Assembly (NCBI GenBank): GCA_035943095.1
Contig: DASZCN010000114.1
Location: 58,363 to 122,362 of the forward strand
Length of the DNA stretch: 64,000 nucleotides
From: AG41 sp035943095
GTDB taxonomy: Bacteria; Gemmatimonadota; Gemmatimonadetes; Gemmatimonadales; GWC2-71-9
Reading direction: 5' to 3'
Below are positions 16,004-23,446 of the stretch, in pieces. A model generated the notes under the pieces. It made no database searches. It saw only the letters and a list, made by a program, of their open reading frames with translations, and was not told the origin of the DNA. Each line of letters begins with the position of its first letter. The first letter of the stretch is position 1. The position numbers and the translations under genes are program-made.

Positions 16004-17127
16004 TGGTTCGCAAACTGAACAACTTCGACGAATGGATCGACTACTTCCGCTACTGGCAGGACTCGATCGGCCTGCCCCAGGGCGAGATCCGGAGCTTCAA
16101 GTTCGAGGCCAAGTTCGGCGATCCGGAAGTGCCGCACATCGAGTTCGGTCATTACAAGGGCCAGCGGAAGTGGCCCACGGTGATGCACATTCCCGACCAG
16201 CGCATCCGCGACGCGCTGCTCAACCTCATCGTCTATCAGGGCGACACCGAATTCGCGTCCGTGGAGCAGCAGCGCAGCCTGTTGACGCACGCCCCCTCGG
16301 ACTACGATCTCTTGGCGCTGATGCGCGTGATGACTGAAGAGATGCGGCACGGGTGGCAGATGTCCTACCTGCTGTGCACGCACTTTGGGGACGAAGGCAA
16401 GCGCGAGGCGGCCAAGCTGCTCGAGCGCCGCGCCGACGACGGCGAACGGCTGCTCGGCTCCTTCAACGAGCTGGTCGACAACTGGCTCGATTTCTTCACG
16501 TACACGCAGTTCATCGATCGGGATGGAAAGTTCCAGCTCACCATGCTCTCGGTTTCCGCATTCGACCCGTTGTCGCGCTCGATGAACCCCATGCTCAAGG
16601 AGGAATCCTTCCACCTCGGCACCGGCAACAACGGGCTGCTCCGCATCGTGAAGGCCGGCAAGATGCCTCCCGAGGTGATCCAGCGCTTCTTCTATAAGTG
16701 GATTCCGACGGCGTTCGACCTGTTCGGCACGGATAATTCGTCGTCGGCGCACTGGGCATACGTATGGGGCCTGAAGGGCCGCTACGACGAGCGTGAGCAC
16801 CAGACCGAGCCGGACAAGGCGAAGCTGAACGAGCTGAGCCGGGAGCTGTACCGGCAGGAGATTGCGAAGCTGATCGAGCGCCTCAACATGTTCATCCCCG
16901 AGCGCGATCGCTGGCTGCGGGTACCCGATACGAAATTCAACCGCAGGATCGGCGTCCACGCACACCAGCGGTACACAGTCGACGGCCAGCCGATCGACGA
17001 CCCGACGAAATACACGGCGTATCTCACCACCGTCTTGCCTCAGCCCGAGCATTACGAGACGGTGCGCGGCATCGAGAAAGAGCCGGGCTGGATCGAGGCG
17101 AAGAAGGCGGATAGCCTGCTCAAGTGA
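16003..17127 (+). CDS. BoxB-like diiron oxygenase (benzoyl-CoA epoxidase family)
   Basis: A 374-residue protein that matches the BoxB plan along most of its length. It has IVYQGDTEFASVEQQR, TEEMRHGWQMSYLL, HFGDEGKREAAKLLERR, FIDRDGKFQLTML, SAFDPLSRSMNPMLKEESFH and WGLKGRYDE. Likely diiron ligands are Glu83, Glu113, His116, an acidic residue near 172-174, Glu201 and His204. BoxB adds one oxygen across the benzoyl-CoA ring; known BoxB proteins are about 475 residues, so this one is about 100 shorter. No BoxA reductase, BoxC lyase, PaaBCE or CoA ligase is seen in the window. The partner reductase and the aromatic substrate are therefore unknown. Confidence 0.82.
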   Translation: MVRKLNNFDEWIDYFRYWQDSIGLPQGEIRSFKFEAKFGDPEVPHIEFGHYKGQRKWPTVMHIPDQRIRDALLNLIVYQGDTEFASVEQQRSLLTHAPSDYDLLALMRVMTEEMRHGWQMSYLLCTHFGDEGKREAAKLLERRADDGERLLGSFNELVDNWLDFFTYTQFIDRDGKFQLTMLSVSAFDPLSRSMNPMLKEESFHLGTGNNGLLRIVKAGKMPPEVIQRFFYKWIPTAFDLFGTDNSSSAHWAYVWGLKGRYDEREHQTEPDKAKLNELSRELYRQEIAKLIERLNMFIPERDRWLRVPDTKFNRRIGVHAHQRYTVDGQPIDDPTKYTAYLTTVLPQPEHYETVRGIEKEPGWIEAKKADSLLK

Positions 17128-17822
17128 CCCTTGTCATCGCGCACCGGGGCGCGTCGGGCTACGAGTACGAGAACTCGCGGGCTGCGTTCCGGGCAGCCCG
17201 CGCCCGCGGCGCCGACGCGATCGAGCTGGACATCCACGCCGCCGCGGACGGCGTGCCGTTCGTGCACCATGACGAGGTCGTGAGCGGCACGCACATCACG
17301 CGCTCGAGCGCCGCGCAGGTGCGCTCCCTGCGACTGCCGAACGGCGAGTCCATCCCGACGCTCGAGGACGCCCTGGGCGTGATCGATCGGGCGCTGCAGG
17401 TCTTCATCGAGGTCAAATCCCTGCCGCCGCAATTCGACGATCAGTTGTTTGCGGCGCTGGACAGCCCGGCGGGAGCGGGGTCAGGGGGCGGGACGCGCTG
17501 CGCCGTCCACGCGTTCGACCATCGGATCGTGCAGCGGCTCGGGCTCGCGCGCCCGGCCCTGGTGCGGGGCGTACTGTTGGCCTCCTATCCGCTCCGACCC
17601 CTGGAGGCGCTCCAGGACACCGGCGCCACCGTGCTGTGGCAGGAGCAGAGTCTCATCGACGCGGCGTTGGTCGACGCGCTGCATGGCGCGGGCTACCGGA
17701 TCCACGCCTGGACCGTAAACGATCCTGAAGACATGCGAACCCTGCTCGGGCTCCACGTGGATGGACTGTGCACCAACGCTCCAGATGTGGGCCGGCACGC
17801 CGTCCAACAGGGGCCGGGATGA
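17124..17822 (+). CDS. Glycerophosphodiester phosphodiesterase
   Basis: A 232-residue GDPD-family TIM-barrel enzyme. HRGASGYEYENS at the N terminus and AIELDIHAAADGVPFVHHD supply the two His and the Glu/Asp metal ligands, and AWTVNDPEDM is the conserved C-terminal strand. No signal peptide, so cytosolic. It hydrolyses glycerophosphodiesters to sn-glycerol 3-phosphate and an alcohol. It overlaps both neighbours (GTGA and ATGA) inside a CoA-catabolic operon, an odd place for a lipid-turnover enzyme; either it is a passenger or it acts on an unrecognised phosphodiester. Confidence 0.9.
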   Translation: MTLVIAHRGASGYEYENSRAAFRAARARGADAIELDIHAAADGVPFVHHDEVVSGTHITRSSAAQVRSLRLPNGESIPTLEDALGVIDRALQVFIEVKSLPPQFDDQLFAALDSPAGAGSGGGTRCAVHAFDHRIVQRLGLARPALVRGVLLASYPLRPLEALQDTGATVLWQEQSLIDAALVDALHGAGYRIHAWTVNDPEDMRTLLGLHVDGLCTNAPDVGRHAVQQGPG

Positions 17823-18676
17823 GCGCCGGTCGTGTGGCGGTGATTGGCGCGGGCACGATGGGGCACGGGATCGCCTACGCCGCGGCCCTTGCGGGCTTCG
17901 AGGTGCGGCTCACCGACAGCAAGCCGGATGCGCTGCGCCTCGCCATGGGGCGCCTAAACGACCTCCTGGCGATCGCCGTGCGCCGCGGGAAGCTCACCGA
18001 ACCCGATCGGGACGCCGCCTCGACCCGGCTGCACGCGGAGGCGGACTTCGCGCCGGCGGTGCTCGAGGCGGACGTCGTGATCGAGGCCGTGCGCGAGCAC
18101 CTGGGCACCAAACAGCAGGTCTTCGCGGAGGTCGAGCGGGCGGCGCCGGCGAGCGCGCTGCTCGCGACGAACACCTCCTCACTCTCCGTGACCGCGATCG
18201 CCGCCGCCGTGCAGGACCCCGCCCGCGTGCTCGGCATGCACTTTTTCAATCCGGTGCACGCGATGAAGCTCGTCGAGGTGGTGACGCATCCGCAGACGGC
18301 GTCCCAGTCCGTCGAGCGGGCGGTGACGTTCGCCAAGGCTCTCGGGAAGGAGCCGATCGTGGTGAAGGATTCTCCGGGCTTCGCGTCCAGCCGCCTGGGC
18401 GTCGCGCTCGGTCTCGAAGCGATGCGGATGCTCGAGGAAGGCGTCGCATCCGCCGAGGACATCGACAAGGCGATGGAGCTCGGCTACAACCACCCGATGG
18501 GGCCGCTCAAGCTCACGGACATGGTCGGCCTCGACGTCCGCCTGGCGATCGCCGAGTATCTGTTCCAGGCGCTCGACGACCGCCGCTTCGAGCCCCCCCA
18601 GATCCTCCGCGACAAGGTCGCCCGAGGGGAGCTCGGCCAAAAGAGCGGAAAAGGGTTCTACAACTGGAGCGCGTGA
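17819..18676 (+). CDS. 3-hydroxyacyl-CoA dehydrogenase (Hbd/PaaH type)
   Basis: A 285-residue NAD-dependent dehydrogenase. The Rossmann motif VAVIGAGTMGHGIA opens the protein. The catalytic His lies in MHFFNPVHAMKLVEV, and the helical C-terminal domain includes GYNHPMGPLKLTDMVGLDV and KSGKGFYNW. It oxidises a 3-hydroxyacyl-CoA to the 3-oxoacyl-CoA that the upstream thiolase would cleave, completing the hydratase-dehydrogenase-thiolase series. Last gene of the operon, convergent with the BNR lipoprotein gene. Short-chain (3-hydroxybutyryl) or 3-hydroxyadipyl substrates are both possible. Confidence 0.92.
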   Translation: MSAGRVAVIGAGTMGHGIAYAAALAGFEVRLTDSKPDALRLAMGRLNDLLAIAVRRGKLTEPDRDAASTRLHAEADFAPAVLEADVVIEAVREHLGTKQQVFAEVERAAPASALLATNTSSLSVTAIAAAVQDPARVLGMHFFNPVHAMKLVEVVTHPQTASQSVERAVTFAKALGKEPIVVKDSPGFASSRLGVALGLEAMRMLEEGVASAEDIDKAMELGYNHPMGPLKLTDMVGLDVRLAIAEYLFQALDDRRFEPPQILRDKVARGELGQKSGKGFYNWSA

Positions 18677-18701
18677 AAGGCCGCGGCGGCTCACCTCGCG
18701 G

Positions 18702-20153
18702 TCACGTGCCCGAACAGATCCTTGGACCCCCCGTCTGCGTCGCGATGGCCGTGTGATCGTCCTGCCCGTCGTTCCCCGGCTGGTCGTCGCTGTACGTAAT
18801 GGACGCGAGCCCCGTCGTTGGGGACACGGCGATCCCGAAGTCGTCGAATAGGTCCCGGTTCCCCGTGCACGATACCCCGCCCTCGCACACTCCGCCGAAG
18901 TGGATGATGGGAGTGGCCGCGACCTGCGTGAACTTGCTGCCCACCGTCGTCGCGTTCTTGTTCTGCGCAAAGAAGACATACCACGCCGCGGACGCCGGAT
19001 AGTTGTCTGGCGCGCTCCCGTCGAAGAACGAGGTCCCGTACCACACGATGTTCAGCTCGCCGGGAGCGCACGCCACGCTCCAGGGAAAGATCGCCGTGGC
19101 GGACGGGGGCTGGTTCACCTGGATCGGGCCGGTCCAGGTGAGTCCGCTGTTGGTCGAAAAGCTGTAGAACATATTGTGATTGTCGTTGTACACGACGTAC
19201 ACCGTCCCGGCCCGGTCCACGGTCGCGTTGATGAACTGATGCCCGTACGAGACGGAGGCGTCCGGATTCACATAGACGGTTTGGTCGGTGAAGGTCTGAC
19301 CGCCGTCGCGCGAAATGGCGATCCAAACGGCATGGAAGTTGGTTGGAACGACGGCCTCGACGGCGTTGGCGATGCCGCTGAACACCTGATAGATGACGTG
19401 GCTATTCGGGTCGATCGTGAGGTTGCCGGTCGAGTTCTCCTCGAGCAGGAACGCGTGCGCGGCGTCGATCGCCGACCCTGGCTGTAGGAAGCTGGCGCCC
19501 GCGTCGAAGCTGCAATTGACGTCGATGTTGAATGTCACGATGTCGTGGTACGAGATGCAGACCTTGGTCGCCTGGTCGGCCGCGATCCACTCGCGGTCGT
19601 CGCCCGGAACGGTGGCGCTGAGGACGTTCTTGCTCCAGGTCTTGCCACCGTCCTGGCTGGTCGAGACCGTGACGTTTGCGAGACTCAGGCTCGCCACGTA
19701 GACGTTGTGGACGCCGCTCGCGTTTGCTTGGGGCGCGACACCGAGATCGGTGTCACCGCCCCCCGTTGCCAGGCCCCCGGCCGCCTGCGAGATCTGGTTC
19801 GGGGATAGGAGCGCCGTGTAATGCAGCCCACCGTCAGTCGATTTCCAGGCGAGCGTCCCAGCGGCAAGGCCGAGCTCGGAGGAGACGTAGAACGTTCCCG
19901 TGGCGTCCGCGCGAATCGCGGGTTCTGCGGCGCCGTTGGTGCAGCCCGACGCGCCGGGGCAGACCGTGCCGGGCGCGGCGCCAAGCTCGAAGGTGGTAAA
20001 CGCGAACGGTCCCCCGGTGACCGACTGCGCGGCATTCACGCGGCCCGCCGTCGCGGGTGACCCAAGCGACCTACCGTCGTCGCAGGACGTCATGAGCACT
20101 ACGCAGGCAAGCACGACTACCGTGGCGATCGCGCGCTGCAGGTCGGTCCTCAC
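18702..20153 (-). CDS. BNR-repeat (sialidase-like) lipoprotein
   Basis: A 483-residue exported lipoprotein with a GTG start behind GGGAGGA and lipobox VLMTSC. The body contains several BNR/Asp-box motifs of the S-x-D-x-G-x-T-W kind: STDGGLHYT, STSQDGGKTWSKN, ISRDGGQTFTD and STNSGLTWTG. This indicates a six-bladed propeller like exo-sialidases and glycosyl hydrolases. The catalytic Arg triad and Tyr/Glu pair of sialidases were not identified, so it may bind or sense rather than hydrolyse. It stands alone between a convergent and a divergent neighbour. Confidence 0.8.
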   Translation of the reverse strand: MRTDLQRAIATVVVLACVVLMTSCDDGRSLGSPATAGRVNAAQSVTGGPFAFTTFELGAAPGTVCPGASGCTNGAAEPAIRADATGTFYVSSELGLAAGTLAWKSTDGGLHYTALLSPNQISQAAGGLATGGGDTDLGVAPQANASGVHNVYVASLSLANVTVSTSQDGGKTWSKNVLSATVPGDDREWIAADQATKVCISYHDIVTFNIDVNCSFDAGASFLQPGSAIDAAHAFLLEENSTGNLTIDPNSHVIYQVFSGIANAVEAVVPTNFHAVWIAISRDGGQTFTDQTVYVNPDASVSYGHQFINATVDRAGTVYVVYNDNHNMFYSFSTNSGLTWTGPIQVNQPPSATAIFPWSVACAPGELNIVWYGTSFFDGSAPDNYPASAAWYVFFAQNKNATTVGSKFTQVAATPIIHFGGVCEGGVSCTGNRDLFDDFGIAVSPTTGLASITYSDDQPGNDGQDDHTAIATQTGGPRICSGT

Positions 20154-20383
20154 AGGTCGTCCTCCCTATCTTGTCCGGGGGTTCGGGCTGGCATCGCGGC
20201 CGGAAGTCGCTCGCGCGCAAGTTCCGCACCCCGATGGGGCGCGGGAACCACGTGGGTTGGGAGACACATCGCCGCGTGTGCGTCTGCTCCGGGTGTGTCC
20301 CAGAAGGCGGGACGGCGCATGTGCATGTCGCGGCAGTGCAACTCCTTGTGTGGCGACCGCTCGGCGCGGGACGTTCGTTGCGG

Positions 20384-20412
20384 TTGAACGCGCCCCCGTC
20401 AGACGGTACCTT
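20384..20412 (+). promoter_or_regulatory. Candidate sigma-70-like promoter, possibly leaderless
   Basis: TTGAAC and TACCTT are separated by 17 bases, and the -10 ends only nine bases before the ATG at 20422. If used, the transcript would start at or next to the start codon. No Shine-Dalgarno is visible before that ATG, which agrees with a leaderless mRNA. Confidence 0.45.
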
Positions 20413-20421
20413 CTGCGCCCC

Positions 20422-21318
20422 ATGAGTCGCCCTCCGCAGGCAACCCAGCCCGCACTGACCCGGATCACCGACGTCCACATTCATGTCCAGCCGTGGCGCG
20501 AGCTCAAGCCGCACGTCCTGGAGGTGATGTGGCGCGGCCTCGGGGAGGGCAACGACCGCGACCGGATGATCCAAGTCATGGATGACCCCCGTGCCCTGCT
20601 CGAGATCATGGATCGGTCGGGGGTGTGGCGCGTGGGGCTCGTGAATTACCCGTCACCGGATGTGATGGGGTTCACCGACGCGACCAACACGTTCGCCGCG
20701 AAGTACGCCCAAGCCGATCCGGTACGCCTGCTCCCCTACGGCGGGGTGCATGCCCGGTTCACGAAGGATCCAGCGGGCGACGTGGATCGGCTCGTCGATC
20801 TCGGGATCCGCCTGATGAAGGTGCATCCGCCGCATCAGGGCTTTCCGGCCAACGCCTACACCGACGGGCTCGAGGCACTGGGACGGATCTACCGCCGCTG
20901 CGAAGAGCGCGGGCTGCCGGTGATGATCCATACCGGCACGAGCATCTTTCCGGGCGCCCGATCCAAGTACGGCAACCCCATGGAGCTCGACGATGTCGCG
21001 ATCGACTTCCCAGACCTCCAGATCGTCATGGCACACGGCGGCCGACCGCTCTACATGGAGGAGGCGTTCTTCATCTTGCGACGTCACCACAAGGTGTGGC
21101 TCGATCTCTCCGGGATACCGCCGGTTCGGCTGTTGGAGTACTTTCCGCGACTTCCGGAGCTCGCGGATCGGGTCGTGTGGGGCACCGACTGGCCGAGCCC
21201 GGGGGTGAAGGACTTGCGTGCGAACATCGATCAATTCCTGGCCCTGCCGTTGAGCGACCCGCACAAGAAGGCGATGCTCGAGACGAATGCGCTGGCTCTG
21301 TTTCCTCCTGCTCGGTAG
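20422..21318 (+). CDS. Amidohydrolase-2 family metal-dependent hydrolase
   Basis: A 298-residue TIM-barrel protein of the ACMSD/amidohydrolase-2 group. The N-terminal metal-binding HxH is in ITDVHIHVQPW; later ligands are LPVMIHTGTS, QIVMAHGG and the C-terminal Asp in VVWGTDWPSPG. Members decarboxylate or hydrolyse aromatic acids and related compounds; the substrate here is unknown. No signal peptide. The 3' end overlaps the next gene by 32 bases, so the two are coupled. The start was placed at the ATG that gives the family N terminus; longer upstream readings cross the intergenic region. Confidence 0.85.
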   Translation: MSRPPQATQPALTRITDVHIHVQPWRELKPHVLEVMWRGLGEGNDRDRMIQVMDDPRALLEIMDRSGVWRVGLVNYPSPDVMGFTDATNTFAAKYAQADPVRLLPYGGVHARFTKDPAGDVDRLVDLGIRLMKVHPPHQGFPANAYTDGLEALGRIYRRCEERGLPVMIHTGTSIFPGARSKYGNPMELDDVAIDFPDLQIVMAHGGRPLYMEEAFFILRRHHKVWLDLSGIPPVRLLEYFPRLPELADRVVWGTDWPSPGVKDLRANIDQFLALPLSDPHKKAMLETNALALFPPAR

Positions 21319-22039
21319 TCCGGCGCTGGCGCGCGGCCAGACGGCGGCCCCTGGCCGGAAGCCGCTTCGGTTCGATTTCGCCGATCTCCCCGCGACCCGC
21401 GATTCGTTCGTGTTCCGCTTGAAGGGGCAGGATCGCGGCTGGGCGGTCTGGCAGTACGAGATCAAGACGCTCGAGATGACCCAAGAGTTGATTTACACGG
21501 CGAGCACGGCGTTTGAACCGGTCGAGGAGGAGCACCTCAAGGTGGTGGTGAACCGCCAAACGGGTGAGCCGATCTCCACTTTCCATCACATCGACGTCTT
21601 CTCCCCTCAGAGCGACACCGTGATGATGGAGCACGATTTGGAGGTGCGACGCGGGGAGATCTCGGGTCGCCGCCGGATCGGCACCAAGAGCGGCGAGGTG
21701 AAGATCGTGCCGGTCAGTCATCCGTTTCCGCCCGGCACGGTGCTCGGCGACTATTACCTGTTTGCGAGCGCGGCGACCGACGCGGCCCCCGGCGATTCAC
21801 TCGCCGTGTCGTGTTACAAGGAGTTCACCGATTCGCTGACCACGCTCAGCATCATCGCCGAGCCGCCGACGACCATCGACGTTCCGGCCGGCCGCTTCGA
21901 CGTGTTGCCGCTCCGGAGCGGCGGCTTCCGGATCTATACGACGCGCACGCCCCGGCGCGTCATCAAGGGAGAGACGCTGGATGGGGCGTTCTCGTTCGAG
22001 TTGGTGCACTCGGGACCCGTGGTCCCGACGCCCGACTGA
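21287..22039 (+). CDS. Exported protein with DUF3108-like beta domain
   Basis: A 250-residue protein with signal peptide MRWLCFLLLGSPALARGQ. The rest is beta-rich, with Trp/Glu strands (GWAVWQYEIKTLEMTQ). A C-terminal block TIDVPAGRFDVLPLRSGGFRIYTTRTPRRVI resembles the end of the M16-like protein at 23443 (ITVPAGSFQAYQID and SLRKVVKTEF). This recalls the DUF3108 type of periplasmic beta domain. It lies just before the two M16 genes, suggesting a common envelope function. Function unknown. Confidence 0.7.
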   Translation: MRWLCFLLLGSPALARGQTAAPGRKPLRFDFADLPATRDSFVFRLKGQDRGWAVWQYEIKTLEMTQELIYTASTAFEPVEEEHLKVVVNRQTGEPISTFHHIDVFSPQSDTVMMEHDLEVRRGEISGRRRIGTKSGEVKIVPVSHPFPPGTVLGDYYLFASAATDAAPGDSLAVSCYKEFTDSLTTLSIIAEPPTTIDVPAGRFDVLPLRSGGFRIYTTRTPRRVIKGETLDGAFSFELVHSGPVVPTPD

Positions 22040-22072
22040 GCCCGTCCCATTCGGTAACGGAGTCCGCCTTCT

Positions 22073-23446
22073 ATGCGTACACGTCGCATGCGCGTCCCGC
22101 CGCTGGTTGGAGGTGTGCTGCTCCTCATCGCCAGCATCCCACCCACCTTGGGCGCTCAGGGCGGTCGCATCTCCTACGAAGCCTTCGCGCTGCCCAACGG
22201 GCTGCGGGTCCTCTATTCCGAAGACCATTCGACTCCCATCGTATCGGTTGACGTGTGGTACAACGCCGGCTCCCGGAACGAGCGGCCCGGTCGCTCGGGG
22301 TTCGCCCACCTGTTCGAGCACATGATGTTCGAGGGCTCGGCCCACGTGAAGAAGGGCGAGCACTTCCAGCTGATCTCGCGCGCCGGCGGCTCGGAGAACG
22401 GCAGCACCGCGGAAGACCGCACGAACTACCACGAGACGGTGCCATCCAATCGGCTGAACCTCGCATTGTGGCTCGAGGCGGACCGGATGCGCGCGCTCGC
22501 CATCACGGATGAGAACTTCCACAACCAGCGGGAGACGGTGAAGGAAGAGCGTCGGCTGCGGATCGACAACCCGCCGTACGCCGCGGCGTTCGTGGACGGT
22601 ATGACGTGGCCGTTCGACAGCGTCGGGTGCTTCGCCTACGCGCACACGGTCATCGGCTCGATGGACGATCTCAACGCCGCGCAGCTCGCCGACGTGCAGG
22701 CGTTCTTCGACACTTACTACGCCCCCAACAACGCGACCCTCGTCGTCGTCGGCGATTTCCGAGCGCTCGAGCTGCGCCGACTCGTGAACCAGTACTTCAG
22801 CGACATCCCCCGCCACGCCGATCCGCCGCCGGTGGCCTGCGCCGTGCGCTTCTCACCGGGCCTGATGCGCCGGGAGGTGACGGACCAGCATGCGAATCTG
22901 CCCGCGGTCGTGCGCATCTACCGGGTCCCATCTCACGCCGACCCGGATACGCCGGCGCTCGAGTTGCTGAACATCATCCTCGGTCAGGGAGAGAGCTCAC
23001 GGTTGAACGTCGCCATCGTGCGCCGCGAGAAGGCCGCCGTGGGGGCACAGGTGGCCATGAATCCCTTCGATTCGCGCCGCGGGCCCGGCGTGCTGCTCGC
23101 CTTGGCGATCGCCAACCAAGGCATCGACGTCGCGCGGCTGGATACCCTGCTCGCGGCCCAGCTCGATACGGTGCGCGCCGCCGGAGTCACGGCGGACGAG
23201 TTGACGAAGGCGAAGAACACATTCCGCGCGAACTTCATCCACAACCGCGAGACCACACTCGGCCGGGCGGAGGAGCTCCATCACTACGACATGTTCCATG
23301 CCTCCGTCGGCGAGCTCAACACGGATTTGGATCGTTACATGGGATTGACTGCAGATGATGTCCGACGAGTCGCCGCGAAGTACCTCGACCCCGCGAACGC
23401 GCTGGTGGTCATCGTGAAGCCCCCCAAGGCCGGGAGCGCCCAATGA
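22073..23446 (+). CDS. M16-family zinc metallopeptidase, catalytic-type subunit
   Basis: A 457-residue exported peptidase with an N-terminal signal (LLLIASIPPTLGAQ). The inverted zinc motif HxxEH is intact in GFAHLFEHMMFEGS, with the third ligand Glu in NQRETVKEERRLR about 75 residues on. Both halves of an M16 unit are present. It is coupled by ATGA to a second M16-like protein lacking the motif, giving the active/inactive pair that bacterial processing-peptidase-like heterodimers show. Probably degrades peptides in the periplasm. Confidence 0.92.
   Translation: MRTRRMRVPPLVGGVLLLIASIPPTLGAQGGRISYEAFALPNGLRVLYSEDHSTPIVSVDVWYNAGSRNERPGRSGFAHLFEHMMFEGSAHVKKGEHFQLISRAGGSENGSTAEDRTNYHETVPSNRLNLALWLEADRMRALAITDENFHNQRETVKEERRLRIDNPPYAAAFVDGMTWPFDSVGCFAYAHTVIGSMDDLNAAQLADVQAFFDTYYAPNNATLVVVGDFRALELRRLVNQYFSDIPRHADPPPVACAVRFSPGLMRREVTDQHANLPAVVRIYRVPSHADPDTPALELLNIILGQGESSRLNVAIVRREKAAVGAQVAMNPFDSRRGPGVLLALAIANQGIDVARLDTLLAAQLDTVRAAGVTADELTKAKNTFRANFIHNRETTLGRAEELHHYDMFHASVGELNTDLDRYMGLTADDVRRVAAKYLDPANALVVIVKPPKAGSAQ

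Noticed and set aside
20154..20421. Small genes in the divergent gap before the amidohydrolase
   Set aside because: Short frames there are Arg/Val-rich with no ribosome binding site or domain.
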